From NCBI RefSeq assembly GCF_013299165.1, contig NZ_JAAFKD010000031.1, forward strand, positions 1-64,000: DNA of 64,000 bases, written 5' to 3'. Under the pieces are notes generated by a model. That model searched no databases, had not been told where the DNA came from, and saw nothing but the letters and a program-made list of their open reading frames with translations. This DNA comes from Microcoleus sp. bin38.metabat.b11b12b14.051 (GTDB taxonomy: Bacteria > Cyanobacteriota > Cyanobacteriia > Cyanobacteriales > Microcoleaceae). Shown here piece after piece: positions 16,231 to 25,413 of this stretch (position 1 is the first letter of the stretch; every line of letters starts with the position of its first letter). The position numbers and the translations under genes are program-made.

Positions 16231-19041
16231 ATGCCGTACATTACTATCCCTAAACAATTTAGGGAACCTTCCAGGGTCATCGAATCTCAACTGTTTTTAC
16301 GACCGAAACGGCTAGCCCTTTTTGAAGCTTGCCTGATTGGTTTGGTTGCCGGACTGGCAGGTGTTTTGCTAAAAATCGGAGTCGGGTGGCTCGGTAGTTG
16401 GCGAGTTGCAACCTCCGCAGCAATTCCACCTTGGATATTGCTCCCCAGCGTCGGTTTGTGCGGCGGATTGCTAACAGGTTTCTTGGTAGAACGTTGGGCT
16501 CCCGAAACTGCTGGTAGCGGCATTCCTCACGTCAAAGCTGCTCTCGGTGGCGTCAATCTTTCCTTAGATTTGCGAGTAGCCCTCGCCAAACTTGTCACCA
16601 CTATTTTAGCAGTTGGTTCCGGTTTAACTCTCGGAAGACAAGGCCCAACTGTCCAAATAGGAGCATCTTTGGCAGGCTGGATCGGTCACTTGATGCCGAC
16701 TTCCCCAGACTACCGGCGGCAATTGATTGCTTGCGGTGCGGCGGCGGGATTGGCTGCTGGTTTCAACGCTCCCATTGCGGGAGTTTTGTTTGTCGTTGAA
16801 GAACTTTTGCACGACGTTTCGGGATTGACTTTAGGGACTGCAATTATCGCTTCATTCATCGGTGCAGTTGTGTCGCAACTTTTGGGTGGCGATAGTTTAA
16901 ATGTCAACCTGCGGGAGTACCAAACCAGTTTTGCAGCTCAGGAAATCCCCTTCTACGTACTGTTAGGAGTTTTAGCGGGATTCTTCGGAGCTTTGTTTAG
17001 CAAAGGGATTATTGCTAGCTTGCAATTTAACAAGCGGACGCTTAAATTAGCCTTGCCTGCAAGAATTGCTCTAGCAGGTGTTATCTGCGGCTTAGTAATA
17101 GGTTTACTGCCAGAAAGTTTCCGCAACAATACGGGATTGCGGGAGTTTCTGCTGACTGGGGAAGCTAACGGTACAACGAGTTTAATTGCTTTTATCGCTC
17201 ACTTTTTTCTAACAATTATTTCCGCTGCTTCTGGAGCTCCGGGAGGATTGTTTGCTCCTTCTCTAGTTATAGGTTCTGCACTAGGTCATATGGTGGGAAT
17301 TGTGCAAGTACATTTCCTGGGTGTCGGTTTGCCAGCAAGTTATGCTTTGGCGGGAATGGGAGCGTTTTTTTGCGCGGTTTCTAGGGCGCCAATTACGGCG
17401 GTAGTGATTGTGTTTGAAATTACGGCTGATTTCAAATTAGTGCTACCATTGATGATCTGTTCTGTTGTGGCTTATTTAGTTGCAGAAAAGGTAGATAGTG
17501 GTTCTTTGTACGATCGCCTGTTGGAGTTTAACGGCATTCAGCTAACCCCGGCAAAACCTGCCACCGATACTCTCAGCGACTTAATCGCAGCTAACGTCAT
17601 GCAGCGCCGAGTTGAAACTCTGTCGAGTTTGCTGACTTTCGATGAAGTGATGCAGGCTTTTTCGCGATCGCACCACCGAGGATTTCCAGTAGTAGAGGCC
17701 GGCCAATTAGTCGGAATAGTCAGTCAAACCGATTTGGCAAATGCCACCGGGCGCAATTTTTCCGGCAACTCGCTGCTGAAAGAATTTATGACTGCACAGC
17801 CAATCACGGTAAAAACAACCGATACTTTAAGCGAGGTTTTGTACAGGCTCAACCGCTACCATCTCAGCCGCTTGCCGGTGGTAGAAGGCCGCCGTTTGGT
17901 GGGAATTATTACCCGCAGCGACATAATCCGAGTAGAATCCGATCGCCTCAGCGGAGAAACAACCCAAGGCCCGCATCCAGAACCATCCTATGTAGTCTAT
18001 CAAACCAGAGCCCCGCAAGTCGGAAACGGCAGGTTATTAGTGCCGCTTTCCAACCCGCAAACAGCACCCGCCTTGCTGCGACTGGCGGCCGCCATTGCGC
18101 GCGATCGCAATTACGAATTAGAATGCCTGCAAATCATCATTGTACCGCGCAACAGTTCCCCCTCAGAAAGTACAGTGCGAACCACCAAAAGCCGCCGCCT
18201 GCTGCAACAAGCCGAGCGCATTATCCGCAATTGGAACTTGCCAGTACACACTCAAATCCGGGTAGCTCACAACGTGCCCAACGCAATTTTGGAGACAATT
18301 AGGGAGCGACACATTGACTTAATTTTGATGGGCTGGGAAGGCGAAAGATCCACAACAGGGCGCATTTTTGGCGATGTTGTTGATACCGTAATTCGGCAAG
18401 CAGGCTGCGAGGTAGTTTTAGTGAAGTGGAGCGAAAAACTATTAGTAACGCGCCAGAAAAATGAGTTTTTATCAGCTAGCAGTGCCCGGGAATATGCGCC
18501 TACAGAATGGCAGTTAAATGCCGCAGGAGTTGATGACACAGAAAATTCTAAATTTGTCGGATCGAGTTCACCAGAGACTCCAGAGACTGAATTTGCCTCG
18601 CCGAATTCGGAGATTCCAGCACCCGAATTGGGATTGCACACGCTGATGGGTTTGCAGCGCTGGTTAGTGCCAATTCGCGGCAGTTACAAGCAAGCTGCGG
18701 CTTTGCGGTTGCTACCTGCTTTCGTGGCTGCGAGTGCTGTACCAGAGATTAAATTGTGTCAAGTTCATCAGCCTTCCGTTGCAGAACCCGATCGCCTAGA
18801 ATTAAAACAAGCTGCGGATTTTATCAAGCGACGGGTTGGTTGTGAGGTAGTAGCGACGGCGGTTTGCGCTAAGTCGGTTTCAGATGCTTTAATAGATTTG
18901 GCTCAAAACGATCAGTGCGATGCGATCGTCCTGGGAGCCAGTCGCGAAGGACTGCTGAAACAGGTGATTCAGGGGAACATCCCGGAAGCTGTGGCGCGCG
19001 GGTGCGACTGTACAGTCATATTAGTGCGATCGGCCTGTTAG
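16231..19041 (+). CDS. ClC-family chloride transport protein with CBS pair and two UspA domains
   Basis: At 936 residues this is a multidomain ClC. Residues 28-425 form the ClC membrane domain: GSGIP (95-99), GRQGPTVQIG (135-144), NAPIAGVLFVVEEL (179-192), GGLFAPSLVIG, and a Tyr in SLYDRLL. Residues about 450-575 are two CBS domains, about 610-745 a UspA domain (LLVPLSNPQTAP, DLILMGWEGE), and about 820-935 a second UspA (DAIVLGASREG). The gating glutamate (E148 of E. coli CLC-ec1) is Gln137, while the proton glutamate (E203) is kept as Glu191. In CLC-ec1, E148Q abolishes proton coupling, so channel-like chloride conduction is possible. Inner membrane. Confidence 0.92.
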   Translation: MPYITIPKQFREPSRVIESQLFLRPKRLALFEACLIGLVAGLAGVLLKIGVGWLGSWRVATSAAIPPWILLPSVGLCGGLLTGFLVERWAPETAGSGIPHVKAALGGVNLSLDLRVALAKLVTTILAVGSGLTLGRQGPTVQIGASLAGWIGHLMPTSPDYRRQLIACGAAAGLAAGFNAPIAGVLFVVEELLHDVSGLTLGTAIIASFIGAVVSQLLGGDSLNVNLREYQTSFAAQEIPFYVLLGVLAGFFGALFSKGIIASLQFNKRTLKLALPARIALAGVICGLVIGLLPESFRNNTGLREFLLTGEANGTTSLIAFIAHFFLTIISAASGAPGGLFAPSLVIGSALGHMVGIVQVHFLGVGLPASYALAGMGAFFCAVSRAPITAVVIVFEITADFKLVLPLMICSVVAYLVAEKVDSGSLYDRLLEFNGIQLTPAKPATDTLSDLIAANVMQRRVETLSSLLTFDEVMQAFSRSHHRGFPVVEAGQLVGIVSQTDLANATGRNFSGNSLLKEFMTAQPITVKTTDTLSEVLYRLNRYHLSRLPVVEGRRLVGIITRSDIIRVESDRLSGETTQGPHPEPSYVVYQTRAPQVGNGRLLVPLSNPQTAPALLRLAAAIARDRNYELECLQIIIVPRNSSPSESTVRTTKSRRLLQQAERIIRNWNLPVHTQIRVAHNVPNAILETIRERHIDLILMGWEGERSTTGRIFGDVVDTVIRQAGCEVVLVKWSEKLLVTRQKNEFLSASSAREYAPTEWQLNAAGVDDTENSKFVGSSSPETPETEFASPNSEIPAPELGLHTLMGLQRWLVPIRGSYKQAAALRLLPAFVAASAVPEIKLCQVHQPSVAEPDRLELKQAADFIKRRVGCEVVATAVCAKSVSDALIDLAQNDQCDAIVLGASREGLLKQVIQGNIPEAVARGCDCTVILVRSAC

Positions 19042-19079
19042 CAAAATCATAAATCGGCGATTTGATATGTTATTTCTAA

Positions 19080-19320
19080 GTCGTAGGGTGCGTCGCCATA
19101 AAAAATCCCTAAATCATATCAACAATCTCACGGCGACGCACCTTACACGTGGGGCCGGTGCAAATATTTTTTTAGAAATGGTTTAATTAATAAACCCTCA
19201 CAAACCCGATGGTGCGTCAGGACAAAAATCCTGAGTTTATATTTAAAACCTTCTCACCTGACGCACCCTACAATTTTAATGACAACTGACAACTGACAAC
19301 TGACAACTGACTAATGACAA
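19080..19320. repeat. GTAGGGTGCGTC palindromes and ACAACTG heptamers
   Basis: CGTAGGGTGCGTCGCC (19082-) with a mirrored GGCGACGCACCTTAC (19131-19145), then GGTGCGTCAGG with CCTGACGCACCCTAC (19211-19272) are two copies of the family that recurs through the window. An ACAACTG run leads up to the glycosyltransferase start codon. Confidence 0.8.
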
Positions 19321-19333
19321 ATGACAACTGACT

Positions 19334-20455
19334 ATGGTTCACTTTAACGTCGGCTTTCAACACTTTAACTCCTTCGCCGACATCACCCTATCCCTGGCGA
19401 CAACATTAGACAAAATGGGGATTCCTATTTCTGTGGAACCATCGACAATCGCCTCTCACGTCACCCGCAATTCCACAGACGAGGAAAACCACCTGTTAGC
19501 GAAGTGGATGAACACTCCACCATCAGATTTATTTCAAATTAAATGGTCTCATTACTGGAAACCTTATTTTCTCAAAGAACTCAAAGGCCACCTCAACTTA
19601 GAATTTTTTGCCATCAACTATGAATTCGCCAAAAACGATGAGGATTATGATTACTGGATTTACGATGCTGTCAACAATTCATCTCACATCCTAGCCGTAA
19701 GCGCATATTCTAAAAACGTTTTAATCAAAGCTGGCTGTCCCGCACAAAAAGTCTCAGTCATACCTTTAGGTTTCAATCCTTTAATCTCGCAACTCTATGC
19801 TCCCAAACCGCAAAAAACGCCAAAAGATAAAAAATATATTCTGCACATGACTAATTCTTTTGATTTGTATAGATTTGGAACGGATCTCGCCATTCAAGCA
19901 TTTTATCAAGAATTTAAAGATGATACCAACGTAGAGTTAATCATCAAAGATGGCGGTAAAAATCCTGATGTCATAGTAGAACATCTCATAAATATCGAAA
20001 AGCAATTCGGCAAGCTCAAGTCAAAAATTCAGGTAAGGCCTAAATTTTGCACTAAAGCAGAACTAGCTGATTTATACTTATCAGCAGATGCCTTTTTAGC
20101 TCCGTTTCGCGGCGAAGGTTTTGCAATTAAAATTTTGGATGCCTTTGCTGCGGGTTTACCCGTCGCTATGACTATGTACGGCGGCCCGACTGACTACGCC
20201 AATAGCGCTAACTGCTATCCGATTGCTTGCGATCTAATTCCCGTCGGAGAGTGTTACGATACTCAGTATCTGAAAATTAGAAATTCTCCTCATTGGGCAG
20301 AACCAAACCTTCAGTCTGTTCGCCAGCAGTTACGCAACATTGTTGAAGACCCGATGCGTTTTCAGGTAGCTCAAAAAGCTAGAGAGACGGCGGATTTATT
20401 TAATTGGGAAGCTGCGGGCAAAAAATTGCTAAAATTAATGCGAGAGTTGTTTTAG
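19334..20455 (+). CDS. Glycosyltransferase family 4
   Basis: The 373-residue protein has a GT-B layout. The C-terminal donor-binding half contains ILHMTNSFDLYRFGTDLAI and the retaining-GT motif FRGEGFAIKILDAFAAGLPV, in which the second acidic residue of the usual E-x7-E is Asp. The N-terminal half shows NSSHILAVSAYSKNVLIKAG and VSVIPLGFN. It probably adds a sugar from an activated nucleotide-sugar to an envelope glycan or secondary product; the acceptor is unknown. No other glycan genes are adjacent except a 77-aa protein 10 bp downstream. Confidence 0.88.
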   Translation: MVHFNVGFQHFNSFADITLSLATTLDKMGIPISVEPSTIASHVTRNSTDEENHLLAKWMNTPPSDLFQIKWSHYWKPYFLKELKGHLNLEFFAINYEFAKNDEDYDYWIYDAVNNSSHILAVSAYSKNVLIKAGCPAQKVSVIPLGFNPLISQLYAPKPQKTPKDKKYILHMTNSFDLYRFGTDLAIQAFYQEFKDDTNVELIIKDGGKNPDVIVEHLINIEKQFGKLKSKIQVRPKFCTKAELADLYLSADAFLAPFRGEGFAIKILDAFAAGLPVAMTMYGGPTDYANSANCYPIACDLIPVGECYDTQYLKIRNSPHWAEPNLQSVRQQLRNIVEDPMRFQVAQKARETADLFNWEAAGKKLLKLMRELF

Positions 20456-20465
20456 GAGCGGAAAT

Positions 20466-20699
20466 ATGGGACTCGAACGCAAAATGTTTAGGGGAATGTT
20501 TTTACCTAGCGAAGTGGTACAGTTGAAACAGCCTTGTTTTACTCCCGGGCGATTGTTCGAGCCCGGAAAATATAACGCTGCTGATTTGCCGGATGTCGCT
20601 TTTGATATGGGTTTAGTAGACCATTTGCCCCCAGTCAAAGGTCAAAGTGGGGAAAATCTCAACCCCCAGAACCCACAACCTCAAAACCTGGAAGAATAA
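20466..20699 (+). CDS. Small hypothetical protein, 77 aa
   Basis: ATG 20466 lies 10 bp after the glycosyltransferase stop, with AGGAGCGG as a good Shine-Dalgarno at 20453-20460, so it is likely co-translated. The product has a basic N-terminus (GLERKMFRGMF), an aromatic/proline middle (PCFTPGRLFEPGKYNAADLP) and an Asn/Pro/Gln-rich tail. I recognise no family and see no membrane segment. Confidence 0.5.
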   Translation: MGLERKMFRGMFLPSEVVQLKQPCFTPGRLFEPGKYNAADLPDVAFDMGLVDHLPPVKGQSGENLNPQNPQPQNLEE

Positions 20700-20702
20700 A
20701 CC

Positions 20703-20835
20703 CGGGTTTGCCGTAAGGACTAAAGTCCTAAAAACCAGGTTTGCCACCAGGAATTAAACCCTGAAAGCCCCGTTTTTAGTAAGGACTTCAGTCCTGAAAA
20801 TTCTCAGAATCAAAGACTAAAGTCCTGACTGCAAA
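20703..20835. repeat. AAGGACTAAAGTCCT palindrome cluster
   Basis: Four short palindromes of the type AAGGACTAAAGTCCT, or single arms of it (AAGGACTTCAGTCCT), lie in the convergent spacer between the 77-aa gene and the DHH gene. Copies with long perfect stems occur at 52991-53026 and 58605-58665. The convergent position would suit bidirectional termination. Confidence 0.7.
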
Positions 20836-20850
20836 AAAGATAAATCCAAT

Positions 20851-21786
20851 TTAACCATTGTGTTCAATCTGGGCAATTAACTCTTTCAAAACTTTACTAG
20901 CTTTGTCATTCTCAATCTGACAAGTTCCGGCATTCTGGTGTCCGCCGCCGCCATACCTTAACATTAACTCCCCTATATTAGTTTTAGAAGTTTTGTTAAA
21001 GATAGATTTACCAACTGCGAAAACAGTATTTTGTTGTTTGAGTCCCCACAGTGCGTGAATGGATATATTGCACTCGGGGAACAAAGCGTAAATTACAAAA
21101 CGATTTCCCGCAAAAATCACATCTTCGTTGCGTAAATCCAAGACTACTAACTTATCATAAACTTTGGCGCAACGCTGTATTTGATCTTTGAATTTTTCTT
21201 CTTGATCGAAGTAGAGGTCTACTCTTTCTTTGACATCTGGAAGCTCCAAGATTTGATCGATAGTATGATTTTTGCAGTAATCGATCAACTGCATCATTAA
21301 CTGATAGTTTGAAACCGTAAATTCTTTAAATCTGCCCAACCCAGTTCTGGCGTCCATTAAAAAGTTTAACAGCACCCATTCTTCCGGATCTAAAATCTCT
21401 TCTTTAGCAAATTTAGCGGAATCGGATTTGTCAACTGCCGCCATCATCGCTTCGGAAATTTCAGGAAACTTTGCTTTGCCTCCATAATATTTGTACAGCA
21501 CCCTAGCTGCGGAAGCTGCATAGGGGTCGATGATGTGGTTGATTTTGATTTTTTCGTGTCTGAGGGTTTCGCTGAAATGGTGGTCGAAAGCTAGATGAAC
21601 TCCTTCGACATAGGGTAAATTTGTGCTAATATCGTTATTTGTTATTTCGATTTTTCCATCCTGCATATCTTTAGGATGCACGAATTTAATCTCGTCAATC
21701 AGATCGAGTTCTTTGAGCAAAACGGCACAGACAAGACCATCAAAATCGCTGCGGGTGACTAATCTGTATTTTTTAGTGAGTGGCAT
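20851..21786 (-). CDS. DHH/DHHA1-family phosphoesterase
   Basis: At 311 residues it shows the DHH superfamily motifs: TRSDFDGLVCAVLL (about 10-24), FDHHFSE (about 67-73) that names the family, and a C-terminal DHHA1 GGGGHQNAGTCQ. Relatives include RecJ-like nucleases, oligoribonucleases (NrnA) and pyrophosphatases, all Mn-dependent. Substrate cannot be assigned; a nanoRNase/pAp or exopolyphosphatase-like activity are alternatives. No membrane segment. Start ATG 21786 is in a spacer shared with divergent bioF, about 66 bp from it, so the promoters overlap. Confidence 0.88.
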   Translation of the reverse strand: MPLTKKYRLVTRSDFDGLVCAVLLKELDLIDEIKFVHPKDMQDGKIEITNNDISTNLPYVEGVHLAFDHHFSETLRHEKIKINHIIDPYAASAARVLYKYYGGKAKFPEISEAMMAAVDKSDSAKFAKEEILDPEEWVLLNFLMDARTGLGRFKEFTVSNYQLMMQLIDYCKNHTIDQILELPDVKERVDLYFDQEEKFKDQIQRCAKVYDKLVVLDLRNEDVIFAGNRFVIYALFPECNISIHALWGLKQQNTVFAVGKSIFNKTSKTNIGELMLRYGGGGHQNAGTCQIENDKASKVLKELIAQIEHNG

Positions 21787-21852
21787 ATGCTTGTGTGGTA
21801 GGCAGGAACTGATTATAAGACAATATAACTTATTACTCGATCGCTGAACAAT

Positions 21853-23025
21853 ATGAATGCAGACCCTTATGCTTGGCTAGAGAAGTCCATGGACACTGTG
21901 CGCCGGGCCGATTGGTATCGATCGCCACAATCGATCGAAAGCTGCCCCGGATCTGTGGTAAAATTAGCAGGGCGGCGGCTGATTAACTTTGCCAGCAACG
22001 ATTATCTGGGACTTGCCGGCGATGACAGGTTGATGCAAGCGGCTGTTGCTGCAACTAAGGAATTTGGTACGGGTACGACGGGTTCGAGGTTGGTAAGCGG
22101 ACACCGCGATTTGCACCGACAGCTAGAACTGGCTATTGCTAATTTAAAACAAACCGAAGACGCTTTAGTATTCAGTTCTGGATATTTAGCGAATTTAGGG
22201 GCGATCGCATCGATCGTCGGCAAGCGCGATTTGATATTATCTGACAAGCACAACCATTCGAGCCTAAAAAACGGAGCGATGCTCAGCGGTGCAACTGTGC
22301 TGGAGTACACTCACTGCAATGTTGAGGATTTGGGGGCTTTGCTCGATGAAAATCGCGCCAGCAGCTATCGCAAGTGTTTGATTGTTACTGATAGCGTTTT
22401 CAGCATGGATGGGGATTTGTGCCCGTTACCGCAGTTGCTAGATTTGGCCGGACAATTTAACTGTATGGTGTTAGTAGATGAAGCTCACGCTACAGGCGTT
22501 TTCGGTGCCTTCGGTGCTGGCTGCGTAGAACATTTCGGGTGTAGCGGACAACCTTTGATTCAAGTTGGCACACTCAGCAAGGCTTTGGGAAGTTTGGGCG
22601 GCTATGTTGCAGGCTCTTCTGTTTTGATTGATTTTCTCCGCAATCGAGCTCCGACTTGGATTTATACTACGGCATTGACACCGGCTGATACGGCGGCTGC
22701 TTTGGAAGCTGTGAAAATTGTACAGCAAGAACCCGAAAGGCGCTCACGGCTACAGCAAAACATCAAAAATTTCAAATATGAAGCTATTAGCAATTACCAG
22801 TTACCAATTACCAATTCACTCTCCCCAATTTTTAGTTTTCCGTTAAAAGATGCAGCGACAGCTTTAGCTGCTAGCAGCAAGCTCAAGGAGATGGGTATTT
22901 TTGCTCCGGCGATTCGGCCTCCTACTGTCAGCGTGAGTCGAATTCGGATTTCGCTGATGGCAACTCACGACGTGGCACACCTTCAGCAGTTGGTTTCGGC
23001 TTTGCGGACGATCGCCCAATTGTAA
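21853..23025 (+). CDS. bioF: 8-amino-7-oxononanoate synthase BioF
   Basis: This 390-residue PLP enzyme condenses pimeloyl-thioester with alanine in biotin synthesis. Visible motifs: [12 protein letters not shown] (44-55), [13 protein letters not shown] (72-84), [10 protein letters not shown] (209-218) and the Schiff-base lysine Lys243 in [12 protein letters not shown]. Near residues 310-322 the sequence [14 protein letters not shown] is encoded by a TTACCAA-type heptamer run (22790-22815), which appears to have entered the frame without breaking it. No other bio genes are adjacent. The start ATG at 21853 is the first in frame. Confidence 0.95.
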   Translation: MNADPYAWLEKSMDTVRRADWYRSPQSIESCPGSVVKLAGRRLINFASNDYLGLAGDDRLMQAAVAATKEFGTGTTGSRLVSGHRDLHRQLELAIANLKQTEDALVFSSGYLANLGAIASIVGKRDLILSDKHNHSSLKNGAMLSGATVLEYTHCNVEDLGALLDENRASSYRKCLIVTDSVFSMDGDLCPLPQLLDLAGQFNCMVLVDEAHATGVFGAFGAGCVEHFGCSGQPLIQVGTLSKALGSLGGYVAGSSVLIDFLRNRAPTWIYTTALTPADTAAALEAVKIVQQEPERRSRLQQNIKNFKYEAISNYQLPITNSLSPIFSFPLKDAATALAASSKLKEMGIFAPAIRPPTVSVSRIRISLMATHDVAHLQQLVSALRTIAQL

Positions 23026-23027
23026 AT

Positions 23028-23100
23028 TAGACATCGCAAGAATTGCCAATCTTGAACAGGCTTTCGGGCCTGTTCCACAAGAATTATGGGAGATGTCTAT
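23028..23100. repeat. Long imperfect inverted repeat after bioF
   Basis: TAGACATC (23029-) pairs with GATGTCTA (23092-23099), with AAGAATT repeats and a strong inner hairpin GAACAGGC/GCCTGTTC (around 23054-23078). It directly follows bioF, so it could act as a structured terminator or be a hairpin-type MITE. A GTGCGTCGC element copy follows at about 23115-23205. Confidence 0.65.
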
Positions 23101-23263
23101 TTATACCAAATCCGGGTTACGCACCCCCTTTATAATGTCGCAAAAGTGCGTCGCTCAAGAATCTTTGTAATTCGCGAGAACTGTTCGTAGCGACGCACCC
23201 TACTTTACGATCGGCATAATGTGAGTGTACAATTACTGAAGTTTCACTTTAACTTCCAGAAAA

Positions 23264-23926
23264 ATGCAACAAACACAAGCCTTCCTAGAACTGCATCAGG
23301 CGTTTATCGATAAACAGGCTAAATTTGCGACTTATAGAATTAATAATATGAATATTATTGCTCTACCTAATGTCTATCATCCAGCCCCGGGTTGTAGCTC
23401 TTTCTTGCTCTTAAATCCTATTCTGGAAAGATATCAACATCTCAAGACTAAGAAAAAACGGCTTTTAGAGTTAGGTTGTGGTACCGGAGTGGTGGGACTG
23501 AGTTTAGGTGAATATGTAGAGGAACTGTACCTTTCTGATATCGCTGACTATGCTGTACTATGTGCCAGAATAAATACGTTGATAAATTTCCGCAAAGCTA
23601 AAATTTACCATTCGGATTTGTTCAAATCTTTGCCTGACATTTTATTTGATGTCATTCTTTTTAACACCCCTTTGTTGGATAAACCAATTGAAAGTATTGC
23701 AGAAGTGTCAACCAACGATCCCAGTGGTAAAATTTTCATCAATTTTATCGAACAGGTTCCCCAATATCTTTCACCTCAAGGAGAGATATTTTTAACTTAT
23801 TCCAGTCTGGGAGATTTAGCGCTAATAAAAAAAATTCCGCCCAGCTTTACTGTGGAAGAAATTGCCAAAGAAAGGCAAGAAGCAAGCAAAAATGAAAACT
23901 ATCTTTTTCGCTTAACCATCAATTGA
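23264..23926 (+). CDS. Class I SAM-dependent methyltransferase (HemK/RsmC-like)
   Basis: The 220-residue protein has motif I LLELGCGTGVVGLSLG (about 67-82), motif II LYLSDIADYAV and a motif IV of the N-P-P-Y type reduced to FNTPLLD. The fold and NxP motif fit N- or ring-methyltransferases acting on RNA, protein or small molecules; the substrate is not inferable. ATG 23264 is the first start. It sits before the pterin dehydratase-like gene by 53 bp and may share its transcript. Confidence 0.82.
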   Translation: MQQTQAFLELHQAFIDKQAKFATYRINNMNIIALPNVYHPAPGCSSFLLLNPILERYQHLKTKKKRLLELGCGTGVVGLSLGEYVEELYLSDIADYAVLCARINTLINFRKAKIYHSDLFKSLPDILFDVILFNTPLLDKPIESIAEVSTNDPSGKIFINFIEQVPQYLSPQGEIFLTYSSLGDLALIKKIPPSFTVEEIAKERQEASKNENYLFRLTIN

Positions 23927-23979
23927 GTATAGTGTACACAAACTTTCCAGATCGTTGAATATCAGGAGCATAGTAACTA

Positions 23980-24282
23980 ATGACAGGCTATAAACTCACC
24001 GAAACAGAAATACATGAAGCCCTAAGCAGCCTACCGGGTTGGGTAGTCAAAGAAGGCAAGTTGTACAAAAAATTTGAGTTTCATTCTTTTAATGAGGCAA
24101 TGGGTTGGATGGTAAGCGTCGCGATCCACACAGAGGTGATTAAACATCACCCTATATGGCTGAATATTTATAATTCAGTTGAAGTAAATCTGCTTACTTA
24201 CGATTTAGGTGATGCAATCAGTAACTTGGACGTTGAACTTGCTAAAAAGATGGATGAATTAGCAGATCCTCTGTTGCGTTAA
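23980..24282 (+). CDS. Pterin-4a-carbinolamine dehydratase-like protein
   Basis: At 100 residues it has the full PCD layout: LPGW near the N-terminus (FEFHSFNEAMGWM), then IKHHPIWLNIYNSVEVNLLTYDLGDAIS. The canonical motif is HHP-x-W-x-x-x-YN-x-V-x-x-x-L-x-THD-x-GG; here the third catalytic-site His is Tyr (LTYD) and GG is GD. PCD proteins regenerate quinonoid tetrahydrobiopterin; many bacterial ones have no aromatic hydroxylase partner and may serve molybdopterin or unknown roles. The altered residue makes low dehydratase activity possible. No hydroxylase gene is seen nearby. Confidence 0.85.
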   Translation: MTGYKLTETEIHEALSSLPGWVVKEGKLYKKFEFHSFNEAMGWMVSVAIHTEVIKHHPIWLNIYNSVEVNLLTYDLGDAISNLDVELAKKMDELADPLLR

Positions 24283-24560
24283 ACAATTCAGGTCAACCAG
24301 ACACGTTCGCTGGCGCCATCCCGCTCTTTTTAGTCGATCGACACTGGTGTCAGCGCGTTGCACAGTCCGTATTGTCACGGCTTTGAGGTCTGCGATCGGT
24401 TAATTTCGCTCTACGGCAATGGATCTCTTGGCTTCGGACTTTGCGTATTATTGTCAAGATTTGGAGTTTAGACTAAGCAGGTCAAAAAGTGGGCGCGTGC
24501 GAAGCTATCCCTCTTCGTGAATCGCCCAGAGACTGGCGAACCTTTATCAAGAACGGCAAC
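24283..24560. other. Intergenic region without a supported gene, possible transposon remnant
   Basis: No intact ORF is seen. AGTTTAGACTAAGCA (about 24466-24480) recurs in reverse complement near 28009-28023, on the far side of the 43-bp direct-repeat interval, consistent with old mobile-element ends. Protein-like fragments on the minus strand could not be assigned. Confidence 0.35.
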
Positions 24561-24603
24561 GGTCGTTGGCGATCAGCTATCAGGTTCAACCATAATATAA
24601 ATA
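24561..24603. repeat. 43-bp direct repeat, left copy
   Basis: The copy begins GGTCGTTGGCGATCAGC and continues through CAGGTTCAACCATAA to ATAAATA. It matches 27704-27746 at about 39 of 43 positions, in the same orientation. The interval holds three genes. Confidence 0.8.
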
Positions 24604-24704
24604 AGCTGTTCTGCATTTAAGCAGTGGAAATTTAAGTCGAGAGGGGGTATTGTATTTTTACCTATAAATGGTTTAAGATAACATAATCAATAGGAGCTAA
24701 TTAT

Positions 24705-25262
24705 ATGCCGTCATCGAGTTGGAAACATATTTCTCCAACAATTGAGAAAATATGGGACATTTCTCCTAAATCAATACTAGATATTGGTATTGGTTTTGGC
24801 AAATGGGGATTTCTGTTACGAGAATATCTGGAAATTGGGCAAGGAAGATACAACAAATCAGAATGGTGTATTAAGATAGATGGCATTGAAATTTTTGAGC
24901 CTTATATTCTTGATACCCATCGGTTTTTGTATGACCAGATTTTTATAGGAGACGCACAAGAAGTTATTGATGACGTGACCAACTATGATTTAATCATTGT
25001 TGGTGATATTCTTGAACATCTACATAAAGATGAAGCCGTCATTTTAATTGAAAAAATCATCAAAAAAGGGAAAAAAATAATCATTAATATTCCCTTGGGA
25101 TTGTGGCCACAAGAAGAAGTATTCAACAACCCACACGAAGAGCACATAAGTTCATGGTGTATCGAAGACTTTGAAGCTTATGATGTAGTTTCACAGGAGG
25201 TATTTCGTTGGATTGATGGCAACGAATTATTACTCATCGAAATTAAAGGATTGCATTGTTAA
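24705..25262 (+). CDS. Class I SAM-dependent methyltransferase
   Basis: The 185-residue protein has motif I SILDIGIGFGKWGFL (about 23-37), an acidic motif IDGIEIFEPYI, GDAQEV (motif III) and a motif IV YDLIIVGDILEHL. The residues DILEHL recall the methyltransferase-11 family. The substrate is unknown. ATG 24705 follows AGGAGC (24692-24697), a clear Shine-Dalgarno. It is AT-rich and lies just inside the left 43-bp repeat, ahead of a GT2 and a solute-binding protein, so a glycan or natural-product role is possible but unproven. Confidence 0.82.
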   Translation: MPSSSWKHISPTIEKIWDISPKSILDIGIGFGKWGFLLREYLEIGQGRYNKSEWCIKIDGIEIFEPYILDTHRFLYDQIFIGDAQEVIDDVTNYDLIIVGDILEHLHKDEAVILIEKIIKKGKKIIINIPLGLWPQEEVFNNPHEEHISSWCIEDFEAYDVVSQEVFRWIDGNELLLIEIKGLHC

Positions 25263-25280
25263 ATAACAATCCAGACAGCA

Positions 25281-25413
25281 TATAGCAATCCTAAATCATT
25301 CATGAGGATTTGTAGGGGTAGTGCCTTTCTTTGCCTACCCCAGCATTCTTCGGGCAACCGGGCTCTTTAAGATCCCCTACAACAATTACACAACTGATGA
25401 ACGGATTGCTATA
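25281..25413. mobile_element. MITE-like element with perfect 11-bp ends, 133 bp
   Basis: TATAGCAATCC (25281-25291) is mirrored exactly by GGATTGCTATA (25403-25413); the imperfect match continues inward to GTAGGGG/CCCCTAC. The TA-starting ends suggest IS630/Tc1-type TA target insertion (inference). It shares termini with elements at 7050 and 15930. The rest of the 25263-25744 gap holds a GGGGTGTCCCGCCCGCCC repeat at 25619-25636 and AT-rich promoter-like sequence. Confidence 0.75.
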
